A DNA stretch of 64,000 nt. Source: Lysobacteraceae bacterium (lineage in GTDB: Bacteria; Pseudomonadota; Gammaproteobacteria; Nevskiales; Nevskiaceae). The stretch is taken from NCBI GenBank assembly GCA_013823855.1, contig PNMW01000058.1, forward strand, positions 62,001 to 126,000, read 5' to 3'. Within the stretch, counting starts at the first letter, position 1. Each line of letters starts with the position of its first letter. Under the pieces are notes generated by a model. That model searched no databases, was not told the DNA's origin, and saw nothing but the letters and a program-made list of their open reading frames with translations. A program made the position numbers and the translations under genes. Positions 38,315 to 52,541 of the stretch are shown piece by piece.

Positions 38315-39175
38315 ATGCCGCTCCCCGCTTACGTTACCGACCTCGATCAGGTTGTCGCCCAGGCCATCGCCGAGGATGTCGGCATCTGTGACTGGACCGC
38401 CCAGCTGGTGCCGGCCGGCCAGCGCGCCTCGGCGCGGGTGATCTCGCGCGAGGCCGCAGTGATCTGTGGCAGCGCCTGGGTCAATGCCGTGTTCGCCCGC
38501 ATCGATCCGTCGGTGATCGTCGAATGGGACGTCGCCGACGGCGATCGCGTCGCCCCCGACCAGCAGCTGTACCGCCTGCATGGCGCGGCGCGCAGCCTGC
38601 TGACCGGCGAGCGCACGGCGCTGAACTTCCTGCAGTCGCTGTCCGGCACGGCGACCGCCGTGCGCCAGTACGTCGACGCCGTGGCCGGCACCGGGACGGC
38701 GATCGTCGATACCCGCAAGACCCTGCCCGGCCTGCGCAACGCGCAGAAGTACGCCGTGCTGTGCGGCGGCGGCCAGAACCACCGGATCGGCCTTTACGAC
38801 GGCATCCTGATCAAGGAAAACCATATCGCCGCGGCCGGCGGCATCGGCCTGGCGATCGCTGCGGCACGGGCGCTCGATGCCGGCGTGCCGCTGATGACCG
38901 AGGCGGAAACCCTGGACGAGGCCCGCGCCGCGCTGGCCGCCGACGTCGACCTGCTGCTGGTCGACGAGTTCAGCGACGCCGACATTCGCGAGGCAGTAGG
39001 ACTGACCCGCGCCCATCGCGCCGCGGGCGGCAAAACCCTGATCGAGTACTCAGGCGGCGCCACGCTGGCGACCGTCCGCCAGCTCGCCGATACCGGCGTC
39101 GACCGGATCTCGATCGGCGCCATCACCAAGCACGTCCGGGCCATCGATCTGTCGATGCGGGTCGGCGCGGCCTGA
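38315..39175 (+). CDS. nadC: nicotinate-nucleotide pyrophosphorylase (quinolinate phosphoribosyltransferase)
   Basis: A 286-residue NadC that makes NaMN from quinolinate and [39 protein letters not shown] and [20 protein letters not shown] are well conserved. Some usually strict positions differ: the acidic IEVEVE strand reads LMTEAE, LDNF reads VDEF, and SGNV reads SGGA. The overall fold and the PRPP-binding [18 protein letters not shown] are intact, so the call stands, though kinetics may differ. Confidence 0.9.
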   Translation: MPLPAYVTDLDQVVAQAIAEDVGICDWTAQLVPAGQRASARVISREAAVICGSAWVNAVFARIDPSVIVEWDVADGDRVAPDQQLYRLHGAARSLLTGERTALNFLQSLSGTATAVRQYVDAVAGTGTAIVDTRKTLPGLRNAQKYAVLCGGGQNHRIGLYDGILIKENHIAAAGGIGLAIAAARALDAGVPLMTEAETLDEARAALAADVDLLLVDEFSDADIREAVGLTRAHRAAGGKTLIEYSGGATLATVRQLADTGVDRISIGAITKHVRAIDLSMRVGAA

Positions 39176-39298
39176 CGCACGCCGCCGTCGCAAGCTACCC
39201 CCGGGCATCGCTCGCGATCGCCACAGCCTGCTAGCCTCGCGGCGGGGTGGAGCGCCGCCACGGCTCGTGCCCGAATCGAACCGCGACGGAGTCCCGAC

Positions 39299-40183
39299 TT
39301 GAGCCACGATCTGCAGCTGCTGCGCCGCGTACCGCTGTTCGCCGAGTTGCCGGACGAGGATCTGCACGGCATCGCCGAGCGGATGACGCCGCGCCGGCTG
39401 GCCGCCGGCGAAACTCTGTTCGTCCGCGGCGAGCCGGGCTCGGCGCTGTACGTCGTGGCGCGGGGGACGGTGCGCGTGCTGCTGCCGTCGGCGCGGCCCG
39501 GCTCGAAGCCGGTGGTGCTGGAGCAGCTCGAAGCCGGCGAGTTCGTCGGCGAGATGGCGCTGATCGACAGCGCGCCGCGCATGGCCAGCGTCGATTCGAC
39601 GGGCGGCGCGGAGCTGCTGGAACTGACCCGCGACAACTTCATGCGCCAGCTCGATGGCTCGCCGCGCGTCGGCATCGCGATGCTGGCGATCATGTCGAAG
39701 CGGCTGCGGGTGGCGGCCGACCTGCTCGGCTCGACCGCGTCCCGCGACATCAACAAGGAAGCCGATGCCCAGCTGACCTGGTCGCAGCGGCTCGCCGACC
39801 GGGTCGCCGAATGGAACGGCAGCTGGTCGTTCCTGATCCTGCTGTTCGTCGGCACCGGCATCTGGGCGGCGATCAACGCCATTCCCGCGCTGCAGTTCGA
39901 TCCCTACCCGTACCAGTTCTTCAACTTCTTCCTGGCCTTCCTGGTCGCCGTCCAGGGGCCGCTGCTGATGATGAGCCAGAACCGGCAGACCAAGAAGGAG
40001 CGCCTGCACGCCGACGCCGACTTTGCAGTGAACCTCAAGAACGAGACCGGCATCCACCGCATCCTGTTCGAGATCGCCGAACTGCGCGACGAACTGGCGA
40101 GCCTGCGCAACGCGCGGGCCGGCAGCGCAACGCAGGCCGTGAATGCAGAGGCGCCACGGATCGGCGAAAGCGAGAAGGCCTGA
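39299..40183 (+). CDS. cyclic nucleotide-binding domain protein fused to DUF1003
   Basis: A 294-residue fusion. Residues 1-135 form a CRP-like cyclic nucleotide-binding domain (RGEPGSALYVVARGTVRVLL, GEFVGEMALIDSAPRMASV). Residues 145-260 form a DUF1003 membrane domain with two transmembrane helices (SFLILLFVGTGIWAAINAI and FFNFFLAFLVAVQGPLLMM). The start is TTG at 39299 with GGAG upstream. Suggests a membrane protein gated by cAMP or a related nucleotide. A class II cyclic-nucleotide phosphodiesterase is encoded in the same window. Confidence 0.9.
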   Translation: MSHDLQLLRRVPLFAELPDEDLHGIAERMTPRRLAAGETLFVRGEPGSALYVVARGTVRVLLPSARPGSKPVVLEQLEAGEFVGEMALIDSAPRMASVDSTGGAELLELTRDNFMRQLDGSPRVGIAMLAIMSKRLRVAADLLGSTASRDINKEADAQLTWSQRLADRVAEWNGSWSFLILLFVGTGIWAAINAIPALQFDPYPYQFFNFFLAFLVAVQGPLLMMSQNRQTKKERLHADADFAVNLKNETGIHRILFEIAELRDELASLRNARAGSATQAVNAEAPRIGESEKA

Positions 40184-40220
40184 GCGGTCCGGGAGCGTTG
40201 CGGATCAGCAGCGCCTTCGC

Positions 40221-43255
<3,035 letters not shown>

Positions 43256-43266
43256 GCGACGGCGGC

Positions 43267-43734
43267 GTGATCCGGGGCTGGCGGCATTTCCGGAGCGCGC
43301 TGCCGAGCCTGCTGGCGCTGCTGCTGGCCGCCTGCAGCAGCTCCCCGGTGCTCGACAACCCGGCGATCCGCCAGCAGATCATCGAGACCGCGCTCGGCCA
43401 GCTGGGCCGGCCTTATGTCTACGGCGGTCGCGATCCCTCCGGCTTCGATTGCAGCGGTCTGGTGCAGTACGCCTACGGCGAAGCCGGCGTCATCGCGCCG
43501 CGCGATACCCGATCGCAACGCGAGGCGGGTCGGCGCATCGACTTCGATCAGGCCCAGCCGGGTGACCTGCTGTTCTATCGCTTCGAGCAGTCGGGCGGCC
43601 TGCATGTCGGCCTCTACCTCGGCGATGGCCGGATGATCCATGCGCCGGCCAGCGGCCGGCAGGTCAGCCTGGTCGCGGTCGAGATGCCGGTCTGGAAGCG
43701 TCGCTACCTGGAAACCATCCGCCTGCTGCGCTGA
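43267..43734 (+). CDS. NlpC/P60-family lipoprotein, cell-wall endopeptidase
   Basis: A 155-residue lipoprotein hydrolase that cuts peptide bonds in peptidoglycan. GTG start at 43267; lipobox LLLAAC gives Cys23 followed by Ser, favouring outer-membrane sorting. The catalytic Cys62 is in PSGFDCSGLVQYAYG and the histidine in GGLHVGLYLGDGRMIH. It is probably co-transcribed with trxB and converges on the next gene with an 11-nt gap. Confidence 0.93.
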   Translation: MIRGWRHFRSALPSLLALLLAACSSSPVLDNPAIRQQIIETALGQLGRPYVYGGRDPSGFDCSGLVQYAYGEAGVIAPRDTRSQREAGRRIDFDQAQPGDLLFYRFEQSGGLHVGLYLGDGRMIHAPASGRQVSLVAVEMPVWKRRYLETIRLLR

Positions 43735-43745
43735 GCGCCGACGGC

Positions 43746-44114
43746 TCAGTGGCAGGCTTCGGCCGCCTGCAGCACGTCGGGCTCGACCCGGCTGCCGTTG
43801 TGCAAGCCGTCGCGCAGCACCACGTGGCGGCAGCTGCCGCCCATCGCGCAGACATCGCCGCAGGCCCCGAAGGCGCGCGGCGGCGCTTCATCGCTGATCG
43901 GCAGGTGCAGCGATTCCAGGGTCCGGGCGATCTTCGCGTGCGGCGCCAGCAGTGCGAACTGCGAGATGACCGCCATCAGCGCGGCGGTCATCACCACGAG
44001 CAGCGGCGCGATCACCGAACCGCCCCGAACAAGGCGACGCCAGCGCGGAGCGCGCGAACGGGCGCGCGCGCGGGTACGCGACGTCGTCGGCTGTCGCGCC
44101 TCAAGCTGGCTCAC
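43746..44114 (-). CDS. small membrane protein of unknown function
   Basis: A 122-residue protein. GTG start at 44114 preceded by GGAGA at ideal spacing. An Arg-rich cytoplasmic N-terminus (RTRARARSRAPRWRRL) is followed by one transmembrane helix (about 34-60) and a C-terminal domain with four cysteines in ACGDVCAMGGSC and EACH. Orientation by the positive-inside rule puts the cysteines in the periplasm. No known family. Confidence 0.7.
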   Translation of the reverse strand: MSQLEARQPTTSRTRARARSRAPRWRRLVRGGSVIAPLLVVMTAALMAVISQFALLAPHAKIARTLESLHLPISDEAPPRAFGACGDVCAMGGSCRHVVLRDGLHNGSRVEPDVLQAAEACH

Positions 44115-44298
44115 CCTGTTCTCCGATCACGGTCCAGAACCCACGCTTCAAGTTCTGTTCCCGTGCAGCTACCGTCCGTCGGGGTTCGAAATGGCCATGC
44201 AGGCGCTTGATTCCACGAACAAAAAGGCCGATGGCCGACGTTCGGCGGCAGCGGCCTCGAAACCACGACTGCCGGCGCGACCGGCAACCGTCACCGAT

Positions 44299-44334
44299 GC
44301 CGGGCGCGGCGTCGACTGTCCGACGCCGCCCGGC
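44299..44334. other. large imperfect hairpin downstream of htpG
   Basis: GCCGGG plus CGGCGTCG on the left (44299-44314, with a 2-nt bulge) pairs with CGACGCCGCCCGGC (44321-44334). It lies 13-48 nt after the htpG stop on the minus strand. No T-tract follows, so termination is uncertain. Confidence 0.5.
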
Positions 44335-44346
44335 CGATCATCAGCC

Positions 44347-46248
44347 TCAGCCGACGATGATCCGGCTCGCCTCGCCAGCCGGCGGATTCGCGGACAGGAT
44401 CAGCGCATTGAGCCGGCGCACGAAGGCCGCCGGATCGTCGAGCTGGCCCCCTTCGGCGAGCACGCTCTGGTCGTAGAGATGGGCGGCCAGATCGTCGAAC
44501 TCAGGCTCGCCAGCGGTCTTGAGCCGAGCCACCAGCGGATGATCCGGATTGATCTCCAGCACTGGCGGCAAGGCCGGTGCGGCCTGTCCGGCCTGCTTGA
44601 GGATCTTCTCCAGGCGGCGGCTGAAGCCGAAGTCGCCGACCACCAGGCAGGCCGGCGATTCGACCAGCCGCGACGACAGCTTGGCGCTTTCGATCTTGCC
44701 GGCCAGCGACTTGCCGATCCGCTCCAGCAGCGGCGCGAAAGCGGTCTCGGTCTGTTCCTTTTCCGGCGTGGCGACCGCCGATTCCAGATCGGCGCCGCCG
44801 GCCGCACAGGATTCCAGCCGCTTGCCGTCGAACTCGTGCAGGTGCATGACCACCCATTCGTCGATGCGGTCGGACAGCAGCAGCACTTCCCAGCCCTTTT
44901 TCCGGAAGCCTTCGACATGCGGCACCGCGCGGGCCGCGGCCGGCGTGTCGGCGGTCACGTAATAGATCTTCGACTGGCCTTCCGGCATCCGGGCGACGTA
45001 GTCGGCCAGCGCCACCTTGGCGCCATCGGCCGAGGCCGTGGAGTCGAAGCGGCACAGCTTGGCGATCCGCTCGCGGTTGACCTGATCCTCGACCAGACCT
45101 TCCTTCAGCACGGCGCCGAAGATGTCGTAGAACCTGGCGTAGTCCTCCGGCTTGTTCTTGGCCATGTCGTCGAGCAGATCCAGCACGCGCTTGGTCAGCG
45201 CGGTCTTCAGCTTCTCGACGTTGCGGTTACCCTGCAGCAGCTCGCGCGAGACGTTCAGCGGCAGGTCATCGGAATCGACCAGACCACGGACGAAGCGCAG
45301 GTAGGACGGCAGCAGCTCCGCGCCGTGATCCATGATGAACACGCGCTTCACATACAACTGGAGACCGCGCGCCTTGTCGCGATCCCAGAGATCGAACGGC
45401 GCCGCGCTCGGGATGTACAGCAGCGAGATGTAGCTCAGATTGCCTTCGACCCGCTGGTGCGCCCAGGTCATCGGCTTGGCAGGATCGTGCGACAGGTGGG
45501 TGTAGAAGCCGGTGTAGTCGTCGTCGCTCAGTTCCGACTTCGGCCTCGTCCACAGCGCGGCGGCCTTGTTCAGCGTCTCGATCTCGGCCTCGTCGACCTT
45601 CAGCCGCACCGGCAGGCCAATGTGATCCGAATACTTGCGGACCAGATGGCTCAGGCGGCCGGCTTCGAGGAATTCCTTCTCGTCGTCGCGCAGGTGCAGC
45701 GTGATGTCGGTGCCGCGGCTGACCTTCTCGGCGGGTTCCAGCGAGTAGCTGCCCTCGCCGGTCGATTCCCAGACATGCGCTTCGGTTTCGCCAGCCTTGC
45801 GCGAGGTCACCGTGACCCGGTTGGCGACAATGAATGCGGAATAGAAGCCGACGCCGAACTGGCCGATCAGCTGCGCATCCTTCCTGGCATCGGCCGACAG
45901 CTGCTCCATGAACGCCTTGGTGCCGGAGCGGGCGATGGTGCCGAGGTTGTCGACCAGATCCTGCCGGCTCATGCCGACGCCGTTGTCGCGGATGGTCAAG
46001 GTGCCGGCCTTGCTGTCGACGACCAGATCGACCGCCAACTCGGCATCGCCATCGAGCAGCGCCGGATTCTGGATCGCCAGGAAGCGCAGCTTGTCGGCGG
46101 CGTCCGAGGCATTGGAAACCAGCTCGCGCAGGAAGATTTCCTTGTTCGAGTACAGCGAGTGGATCATCAGCTTCAGCAGCTGACGGGTCTCGGTCTGGAA
46201 TTCGTGCTGCTGGGCGTGCGGCGGCGGGGTGGCGGTTTCAGTGGTCAT
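44347..46248 (-). CDS. htpG: chaperone HtpG (bacterial Hsp90)
   Basis: A 633-residue Hsp90 ATPase that remodels client proteins. The GHKL ATPase N-domain has [34 protein letters not shown] and [13 protein letters not shown]; the middle domain holds [20 protein letters not shown] and [11 protein letters not shown]; the C-terminal dimerisation domain completes it. Length is typical. A heat-shock-like promoter lies upstream (46284-46311). Confidence 0.97.
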   Translation of the reverse strand: MTTETATPPPHAQQHEFQTETRQLLKLMIHSLYSNKEIFLRELVSNASDAADKLRFLAIQNPALLDGDAELAVDLVVDSKAGTLTIRDNGVGMSRQDLVDNLGTIARSGTKAFMEQLSADARKDAQLIGQFGVGFYSAFIVANRVTVTSRKAGETEAHVWESTGEGSYSLEPAEKVSRGTDITLHLRDDEKEFLEAGRLSHLVRKYSDHIGLPVRLKVDEAEIETLNKAAALWTRPKSELSDDDYTGFYTHLSHDPAKPMTWAHQRVEGNLSYISLLYIPSAAPFDLWDRDKARGLQLYVKRVFIMDHGAELLPSYLRFVRGLVDSDDLPLNVSRELLQGNRNVEKLKTALTKRVLDLLDDMAKNKPEDYARFYDIFGAVLKEGLVEDQVNRERIAKLCRFDSTASADGAKVALADYVARMPEGQSKIYYVTADTPAAARAVPHVEGFRKKGWEVLLLSDRIDEWVVMHLHEFDGKRLESCAAGGADLESAVATPEKEQTETAFAPLLERIGKSLAGKIESAKLSSRLVESPACLVVGDFGFSRRLEKILKQAGQAAPALPPVLEINPDHPLVARLKTAGEPEFDDLAAHLYDQSVLAEGGQLDDPAAFVRRLNALILSANPPAGEASRIIVG

Positions 46249-46283
46249 CGGAAGATCTCGGTGAAAGGGGCCAACCTCGGCTT

Positions 46284-46311
46284 GTTGGGTTGATCCTCTT
46301 GCGCTTTCAAG
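46284..46311 (-). promoter_or_regulatory. htpG: candidate sigma-32-like promoter for htpG
   Basis: On the minus strand CTTGAA (46311-46306) matches the sigma-32 -35 box; after 16 bp comes CCCAAC (46289-46284), a partial match to the CCCCAT -10. The distance of about 36 nt to the htpG ATG is reasonable. Confidence 0.4.
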
Positions 46312-46341
46312 AGTCCGCCGCAGGTGCCGACGACAGCCACG

Positions 46342-46370
46342 AAAAAGCCGGCATCGTTGCCGATGCCGGC
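46342..46370 (-). terminator. intrinsic terminator of the rpsP-rimM-trmD-rplS operon
   Basis: On the minus strand a perfect 10-bp stem (46370-46361 with 46356-46347, 4-nt loop) is followed by TTTTT (46346-46342), 31 nt after the rplS stop. Confidence 0.93.
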
Positions 46371-46400
46371 CCTGGGAAAAGCCGCGCGGGTCGCGTCGAC

Positions 46401-46751
46401 TCAGCTGAGCTTTTCCTTGATGCGCGCTGCCTTGCCCTGGCGGCCACGCAGGTAGTACAGCTTGGCGCGGGCGACGCTGCCGCGGCGCTTGACGAGAATC
46501 TCGGCGACCTGCGGGCTGTAGGTCTGGAACACGCGCTCGACACCTTCGCCGTGGCTCAGCTTGCGCACGGTGAACGCCGAGTTGACGCCGCGCGAACGCT
46601 TGGCAATGACGACACCTTCATAGGCCTGGAGACGCTCGCGGTCGCCTTCCTTGACCTTGACCTTCACTTCGACGGTATCGCCCGGGCGGAAGTCCGGAAC
46701 GATCTTGCCGGCCATCGTTTCTGCATCCAGCTGCTGAATGATCTTGCTCAT
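46401..46751 (-). CDS. rplS: 50S ribosomal protein L19
   Basis: A 116-residue L19 found at the 30S-50S interface. [40 protein letters not shown] and the [20 protein letters not shown] tail are canonical. It is last in the operon, 27 nt after trmD, and is followed by a strong terminator. Confidence 0.98.
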   Translation of the reverse strand: MSKIIQQLDAETMAGKIVPDFRPGDTVEVKVKVKEGDRERLQAYEGVVIAKRSRGVNSAFTVRKLSHGEGVERVFQTYSPQVAEILVKRRGSVARAKLYYLRGRQGKAARIKEKLS

Positions 46752-46778
46752 GTTTCTACACCTCGTTCAAGGATGACG

Positions 46779-47537
46779 TCATGTCGACGCCTGGTTTTTC
46801 TCGCCGGAGTGTTCGGAAAGAAACTCCCGAAGCAGCTCGGCATGGGTACGGCTCAAGGACAGCTTTTCAATCAGGTCAGGTCGTTTCAGGAAAGTGGCCC
46901 CTAACGCCTGTTTCAAACGCCAGCGCGCGATTTTCGCATGGTCACCGGACAACAGCACCTCCGGCACCGCGGCATCGCGCCACAACGGTGGCCGCGTGTA
47001 ATGCGGATGGTCGAGCAGGCCGGCGCTGAAACTGTCGGCATCGGCCGACCCTTCATGCCCCAGCACGCCCGGCAACAGCCGCGCCACCGCGTCCACCAGC
47101 ACCATCGCGGCGAGTTCCCCGCCCGACAGCACGAAATCACCCAGCGACACTTCGAGATCGATCTGCGGCGTGACCCGCTCGTCCAGCCCCTCGTAGCGCC
47201 CGCAGATCAGGATGAGTCCCGGCTCTGCGCTCAAGGCTTTCATCAGGTCCTGGGTCATCGGAATGCCCTGCGGGCTCATCGCGACAACCTTGGCCCCGAC
47301 ACCGATCGCCGTTTTCGCGGCGGCGATCGCATCACTCAACGGCCCCGGCTCCATCACCATCCCCGGGCCACCGCCGTAGGGACGATCATCGACCCGGCGG
47401 TCGGTACCGTCGCTGTAGTCGCGCAGGTCACGGGCGTTGAACTGCAACGCACCACTTTCGACGGCCTTGCGCGGGATGCCGACCTTGACCACCTGCTCCA
47501 CGAACTCGGGGAACAGGCTGATGACGTCCAGCTTCAA
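46779..47537 (-). CDS. trmD: tRNA (guanine-N1)-methyltransferase
   Basis: A 252-residue SPOUT-fold enzyme that makes m1G37 in tRNA. DVISLFPEFVEQVVKVGIPR, DDRPYGGGPGMVM, ILICGRYEGLDERV and the knot LGDFVLSGGELAAMVLVDA are conserved. The start is an unusual TTG at 47537, one nucleotide after the rimM stop (TGA-G-TTG), so translation is probably coupled. Confidence 0.97.
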   Translation of the reverse strand: MKLDVISLFPEFVEQVVKVGIPRKAVESGALQFNARDLRDYSDGTDRRVDDRPYGGGPGMVMEPGPLSDAIAAAKTAIGVGAKVVAMSPQGIPMTQDLMKALSAEPGLILICGRYEGLDERVTPQIDLEVSLGDFVLSGGELAAMVLVDAVARLLPGVLGHEGSADADSFSAGLLDHPHYTRPPLWRDAAVPEVLLSGDHAKIARWRLKQALGATFLKRPDLIEKLSLSRTHAELLREFLSEHSGEKNQAST

Positions 47538-47538
47538 C

Positions 47539-48063
47539 TCAGTAGTCCGGCGACCAGTCGGCGACGATGCGCCGCGCGTCGATATCCACGCTCAGGATGA
47601 TCGGCCCCTGCACGAATGGAATCAGTCGCTCGACCGTTCCATCGTTCAGCACCAGCACGTCCTGCACGCCGTTTTCCATCATCGCGGTGACCGTGCCGAG
47701 CGCTTCGTTCTCTTTCGAGACGACACGCATGCCGATCAGGTCCGCCCAGTAGTAGCTGCCCGGTGCTGCCGGCGGCAGTTCCGAGCGGTCCACCGAGATG
47801 TCCCTGCCGACCAGCCGCGCCGCGATGTCGCGATCGGTGATCGGCTGGCCATCGCGTCCGGAGACCTGGGCAATGATGCCGTTGACCTGTGCTTTCGCGT
47901 CGATCAGCGTCGCGAGGTAGCCCTCGTCAGCGCCCAGCCACCACTGCGGATACTTCAGGAGGTTGTCGACCGGGCGGGTGTTCGATACCACCTTGACCCA
48001 GCCCTTGACGCCAAACACGCCGGCGACGCGACCGAGCGTCACCCGGCGGGAGGACTCCGGCAT
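47539..48063 (-). CDS. rimM: ribosome maturation factor RimM
   Basis: A 174-residue 16S processing factor that binds S19. The N-terminal domain begins RVTLGRVAGVFGVKGWVKV and the C-terminal PRC-barrel holds SYYWADLIGMRVVS and PFVQGPIILSVDIDARRIV. Its ATG overlaps the rpsP stop by one base (TGATG). Confidence 0.96.
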   Translation of the reverse strand: MPESSRRVTLGRVAGVFGVKGWVKVVSNTRPVDNLLKYPQWWLGADEGYLATLIDAKAQVNGIIAQVSGRDGQPITDRDIAARLVGRDISVDRSELPPAAPGSYYWADLIGMRVVSKENEALGTVTAMMENGVQDVLVLNDGTVERLIPFVQGPIILSVDIDARRIVADWSPDY

Positions 48064-48317
48064 CAGGCTGCGGCGACGGCCGGCACGCCCTTGACGAGGA
48101 ACGCGACGCGCTCCGACACCTGCGCGCCGTTCGACTGCCAGTAGGCAACACGGGCGCTGTCGATGACCAGCTTCTGCTCGCCGCCACGGGCATTCGGGTT
48201 GTAGTAGCCGAGGCGCTCGACGAACTTGCCATCACGCGACGACCGGCTGTCGGTCGCAACGACGTGGTAGAACGGGCGCTTCTTGGCTCCGGCGCGGGCC
48301 AGACGAATCTTCATCAT
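48063..48317 (-). CDS. rpsP: 30S ribosomal protein S16
   Basis: An 84-residue S16, first in the operon. [20 protein letters not shown] and [20 protein letters not shown] are canonical. Two adjacent ATGs (48317 and 48314) can both serve. In most gammaproteobacteria ffh lies next to it; here ffh is 5.3 kb away. Confidence 0.97.
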   Translation of the reverse strand: MMKIRLARAGAKKRPFYHVVATDSRSSRDGKFVERLGYYNPNARGGEQKLVIDSARVAYWQSNGAQVSERVAFLVKGVPAVAAA

Positions 48318-48529
48318 GATCTTTTAAACTCTCGGGAAAAATGCTGCCGCAGGGTACGCGAAAGCGCGGGATTGTAATGGCAGCCCCCCCGAATTGAAAG
48401 ACTGGGCGCATCCCCGGGTTCAAATCCGGCTGCGATGGCGTGGAAAATGCTCGGTGTTACCGATCGTTCACACCAGCAGCCCTTATTTCCTTATGATGGC
48501 TGCCTTCCCCCGGATTCAGGAGCCCTCCC
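48318..48529. promoter_or_regulatory. divergent promoter region between rpsP and iorA
   Basis: On the minus strand TACAAT (48376-48371) is a likely -10 for the rpsP operon with no strong -35. On the plus strand TATGAT (48492-48497) with TTCACA (48467-48472, 19-bp spacing) may drive iorA, which has AGGAG before its ATG. Confidence 0.5.
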
Positions 48530-48988
48530 ATGACCGAACTGTCGATCAATGGCGTCAAGAAGACGCATGACGGCGACCCCGCGATGCCGCTGCTCTGGTT
48601 CATCCGCGACGAAGTCGGCCTGACCGGCACCAAGTTCGGCTGCGGCGTGGCGCAATGTGGTGCCTGCACCGTGCATCTCGACGGCAATGCGATCCGCTCC
48701 TGCGTCACGCCGGTGGCCGCCGCCGCCGGCAAGAACGTGGTGACCATCGAGAACGCCGTCACCGACAAGGTCGGCGCCGCCGTGCAGGCCTCGTGGCGCA
48801 AGCTCGACGTGGTCCAGTGCGGCTACTGCCAGTCCGGCCAGATGATGTCGGCCGTGGCCCTGCTGACCAGGAACAAGACGCCGAACGACGAGGACATCGA
48901 TGTCGCGATGAGCGGCAATGTCTGTCGCTGCGCGACCTATGTCCGCATTCGCGCGGCAATCCACGACGCCGCCAAGGCCTTGGCCTGA
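48530..48988 (+). CDS. iorA: isoquinoline 1-oxidoreductase-type molybdenum hydroxylase, 2Fe-2S subunit
   Basis: A 152-residue small subunit of the xanthine oxidase family. It carries two [2Fe-2S] clusters: the plant-type [16 protein letters not shown] with Cys further on (IRSCVTP), and the helical one with [12 protein letters not shown] and [16 protein letters not shown]. It passes electrons out of the molybdenum subunit encoded 20 nt downstream. The substrate is probably an N-heterocycle or aldehyde; the gene symbol reflects family, not proven substrate. Confidence 0.93.
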   Translation: MTELSINGVKKTHDGDPAMPLLWFIRDEVGLTGTKFGCGVAQCGACTVHLDGNAIRSCVTPVAAAAGKNVVTIENAVTDKVGAAVQASWRKLDVVQCGYCQSGQMMSAVALLTRNKTPNDEDIDVAMSGNVCRCATYVRIRAAIHDAAKALA

Positions 48989-49008
48989 ACCTGACCGGAG
49001 CTAGACCC

Positions 49009-51285
<2,277 letters not shown>

Positions 51286-51301
51286 GTGGCGGTTACGAGC
51301 T

Positions 51302-51394
51302 GCGTTTCGCACGAAGTACACAAAGATTCATGAAGGAAAGCGTCCAACGATTCCTGAAGTTCTTGGTGTCCTTTGTGTACTTCGTGAGAAACGC
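51302..51394. repeat. 93-nt inverted-repeat element between iorB and xdhC
   Basis: Two 24-nt arms (51302-51325 and 51371-51394) are inverted copies with one mismatch and contain CGAAGTACACAAAG / CTTTGTGTACTTCG. The 45-nt spacer has a shorter imperfect repeat (GGAA/TTCC). It is much more AT-rich than its surroundings and codes for nothing. It has the form of a palindromic intergenic repeat (REP or MITE-like), and could also act as a transcript-stabilising hairpin in the operon. Confidence 0.85.
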
Positions 51395-51434
51395 TGTTTC
51401 TGATGAACTCAACCGGTCCGTCTGAATCCCGTCT

Positions 51435-52541
51435 TTGAACACCCCCCAGGAATTCGGCAGCCTGCTGGCCGGTCTGCGCGCGCTGGCCGACCGCGGCTTC
51501 GAGCAGGGCGGCGGCGCGCTGGCCACCCTCACCCAGACCAAGGGCTCGACCTTCCGCCGCCCCGGCGCGCGGATGCTGGTCTGCGGCGACGGCAGCGTCG
51601 TGCGCGGCCTGTCCGGCGGCTGCCCGGAAGCCGACATCATCGGCCGCGCCCGTGAAGTGATCGCGTCCGGCGAAGCACGGATCGTCCGCTACGACCGCGA
51701 ATCCGGCCTCGACGCCCTGCTCGAACTCGGCTGCGGCGGCGAGCTGGAAGTGCTGATCGAACCGCTGACCCGAGACCGCGACCTCGCCTTCCTCGACGCC
51801 GCCGCCCGCTGTCTCGACGGCCGCCGCAGCGGCGTGCTGGCCACCGTCTACCGCCGCGACGGCAGCGTGTTGGCGCCGAAGCCGCGGCGCATGGTGATCG
51901 ACGAAGGCCGGATCATGGTCAACGAGTTCGGCGCCGGCCTGATCAGCGGCGTGCTCGCCGATCTGGCGCTGGAACGCACGCCGGCCAGCCCGAGCGTCGA
52001 ACGCTTCACGCATGGCGGCAACGATTACGAGGTGCTGCTCGAAGCACTGATTCCGCCGTACGCGCTGTTCATCGTCGGCATCAACGCCGCTGCGGTGGCA
52101 CTGGCGCGGATCGCCGCCGTGCTCGGCTGGCAGGTCACGCTGGTCGATGACCGCGACGACCGCGTGCCGCCGGGCGTGCTGCCGGACGGCGTCCGCCGGG
52201 TCACGGCCACGGCGTCGACGATCCTCGACGCGATCGAGCCGGACGCCCGCAGCTTCGCCGTGGTGATGACCCACAACCTCGGCCGCGACATCGACTACCT
52301 GCGCGCGCTCGGGCCGGCACCGCTGGCCTATCTCGGCTCGCTGGGCTCGCGCAGCCGGGCGCGCCGCCTGCATGAAGGCTCGGGCCTGTCGGCCGCGCAG
52401 CTGCGTGCGCCGGCCGGTCTCGACCTCGGTTCGGAGACGCCGGAGGAGATCGCGCTGGCGATCAGCGCCGAAATTCTCGCCGTGACCAGCGGTCGACGGG
52501 CAGAATCGCTCAGTCAGACCACCGGACCGATCCACGCATGA
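51435..52541 (+). CDS. xdhC: XdhC-family molybdoenzyme maturation protein
   Basis: A 368-residue XdhC/CoxI chaperone that protects and inserts the molybdenum cofactor into xanthine-oxidase-type enzymes. The N-terminal XdhC motif (TKGSTFRRPGARMLVCGDGS, GLSGGCPEADI) and C-terminal Rossmann domain (LFIVGINAAAVALARIAAVL, VVMTHNLGRDIDYL, YLGSLGSRSRARRLHE) are complete. The start is TTG at 51435. It overlaps mocA by 4 nt (ATGA), tying both to the IorAB enzyme. Confidence 0.93.
   Translation: MNTPQEFGSLLAGLRALADRGFEQGGGALATLTQTKGSTFRRPGARMLVCGDGSVVRGLSGGCPEADIIGRAREVIASGEARIVRYDRESGLDALLELGCGGELEVLIEPLTRDRDLAFLDAAARCLDGRRSGVLATVYRRDGSVLAPKPRRMVIDEGRIMVNEFGAGLISGVLADLALERTPASPSVERFTHGGNDYEVLLEALIPPYALFIVGINAAAVALARIAAVLGWQVTLVDDRDDRVPPGVLPDGVRRVTATASTILDAIEPDARSFAVVMTHNLGRDIDYLRALGPAPLAYLGSLGSRSRARRLHEGSGLSAAQLRAPAGLDLGSETPEEIALAISAEILAVTSGRRAESLSQTTGPIHA

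Noticed and set aside
48418-48427. GTTCAAATCC, like the T-arm of a tRNA, beside the molybdoenzyme cluster
   Set aside because: The flanks do not form a 5-bp T-stem, and no acceptor, D or anticodon arm can be folded around it.
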